Positions 63,921 through 64,000 of a DNA stretch of 64,000 nucleotides are shown here, piece by piece. The stretch lies in assembly GCA_019009955.1 (NCBI GenBank), contig CM032228.1, positions 181,939,501 to 182,003,500 of the forward strand, read 5' to 3'. This DNA is from Riptortus pedestris. Taxonomy: Eukaryota; Arthropoda; Insecta; Hemiptera; Alydidae. Numbering within the stretch: position 1 is the stretch's first letter; each line of letters opens with the position of its first letter. A model generated the notes under the pieces. The model saw nothing but the letters and a program-made list of their open reading frames with translations, was not told where the DNA came from and made no database searches. The translations under genes and the position numbers were made by a program.

Positions 63921-64000
63921 TATGTTATTTTAAAATATTTTTTTGTTATGATCGAGGCCTTCAATTGAATGTTTACTGTTCTTTAACAAGTTTTACTTGT
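63921..64000. other. Window edge, AT-rich
   Basis: No feature seen in the last 80 bases. Confidence 0.5.

Overview
This window is eukaryotic, intron-rich and AT-rich. It is crowded with (TA)n tracts, transposon relics and tRNA-derived SINE pieces. It looks like an invertebrate, and I think most likely an octopod cephalopod genome. That is inference from the repeat style and one conserved gene; no species marker is visible.

One host gene fills almost the whole window on the minus strand: a ZDHHC5/ZDHHC8-type protein S-acyltransferase. I could place ten coding exons, from the start codon at 60682 to the stop at 3524. All nine junctions are phase-compatible and the exons add up to 1752 nt, or 583 codons plus a stop. 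The protein has four membrane segments, the cysteine-rich DHHC domain (C128), the TTxE and PaCCT motifs, and a long tail ending in EISV, a PDZ ligand. No other host gene is supported. Everything outside these exons is intron, flank or mobile DNA.

Region by region: 1-3523 is 3' UTR and flank with microsatellites. Intron 9 (4050-17209) holds an inverted-repeat element with a hammerhead-like core at its ends (11.3-11.9 kb), a 48-bp TTAA-flanked hairpin and a near-complete copy of an abundant unclassified repeat ('family A'). Intron 8 (17348-33692) is a stack of mobile elements: a 2-kb head-to-head Penelope-like palindrome, a hAT with a mariner inside it, then a Helitron-like element holding a Tigger/pogo-type element, which itself holds a THAP-domain element carrying eight copies of a 220-bp exon-like cassette. 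A shrunken piggyBac lies in the same Helitron. Intron 7 has family A pieces and a broken mariner. Intron 6 has a 44-bp minisatellite and an internally deleted Tigger. Intron 5 has a solo LTR and two SINEs facing each other tail to tail. Introns 4 and 3 hold a short hairpin element, Helitron-type units and a C-rich minisatellite. The 5' flank (60.7-64 kb) holds the mirror-image family A copy and a broken Tc1 element.

All transposase genes here are broken or partial. The most unusual structures are the nested stack at 22.2-33.3 kb, where pre-insertion sequence can be read from sister repeat units, the tandem exon cassette inside it, and the hammerhead-like ends at 11.3-11.9 kb.
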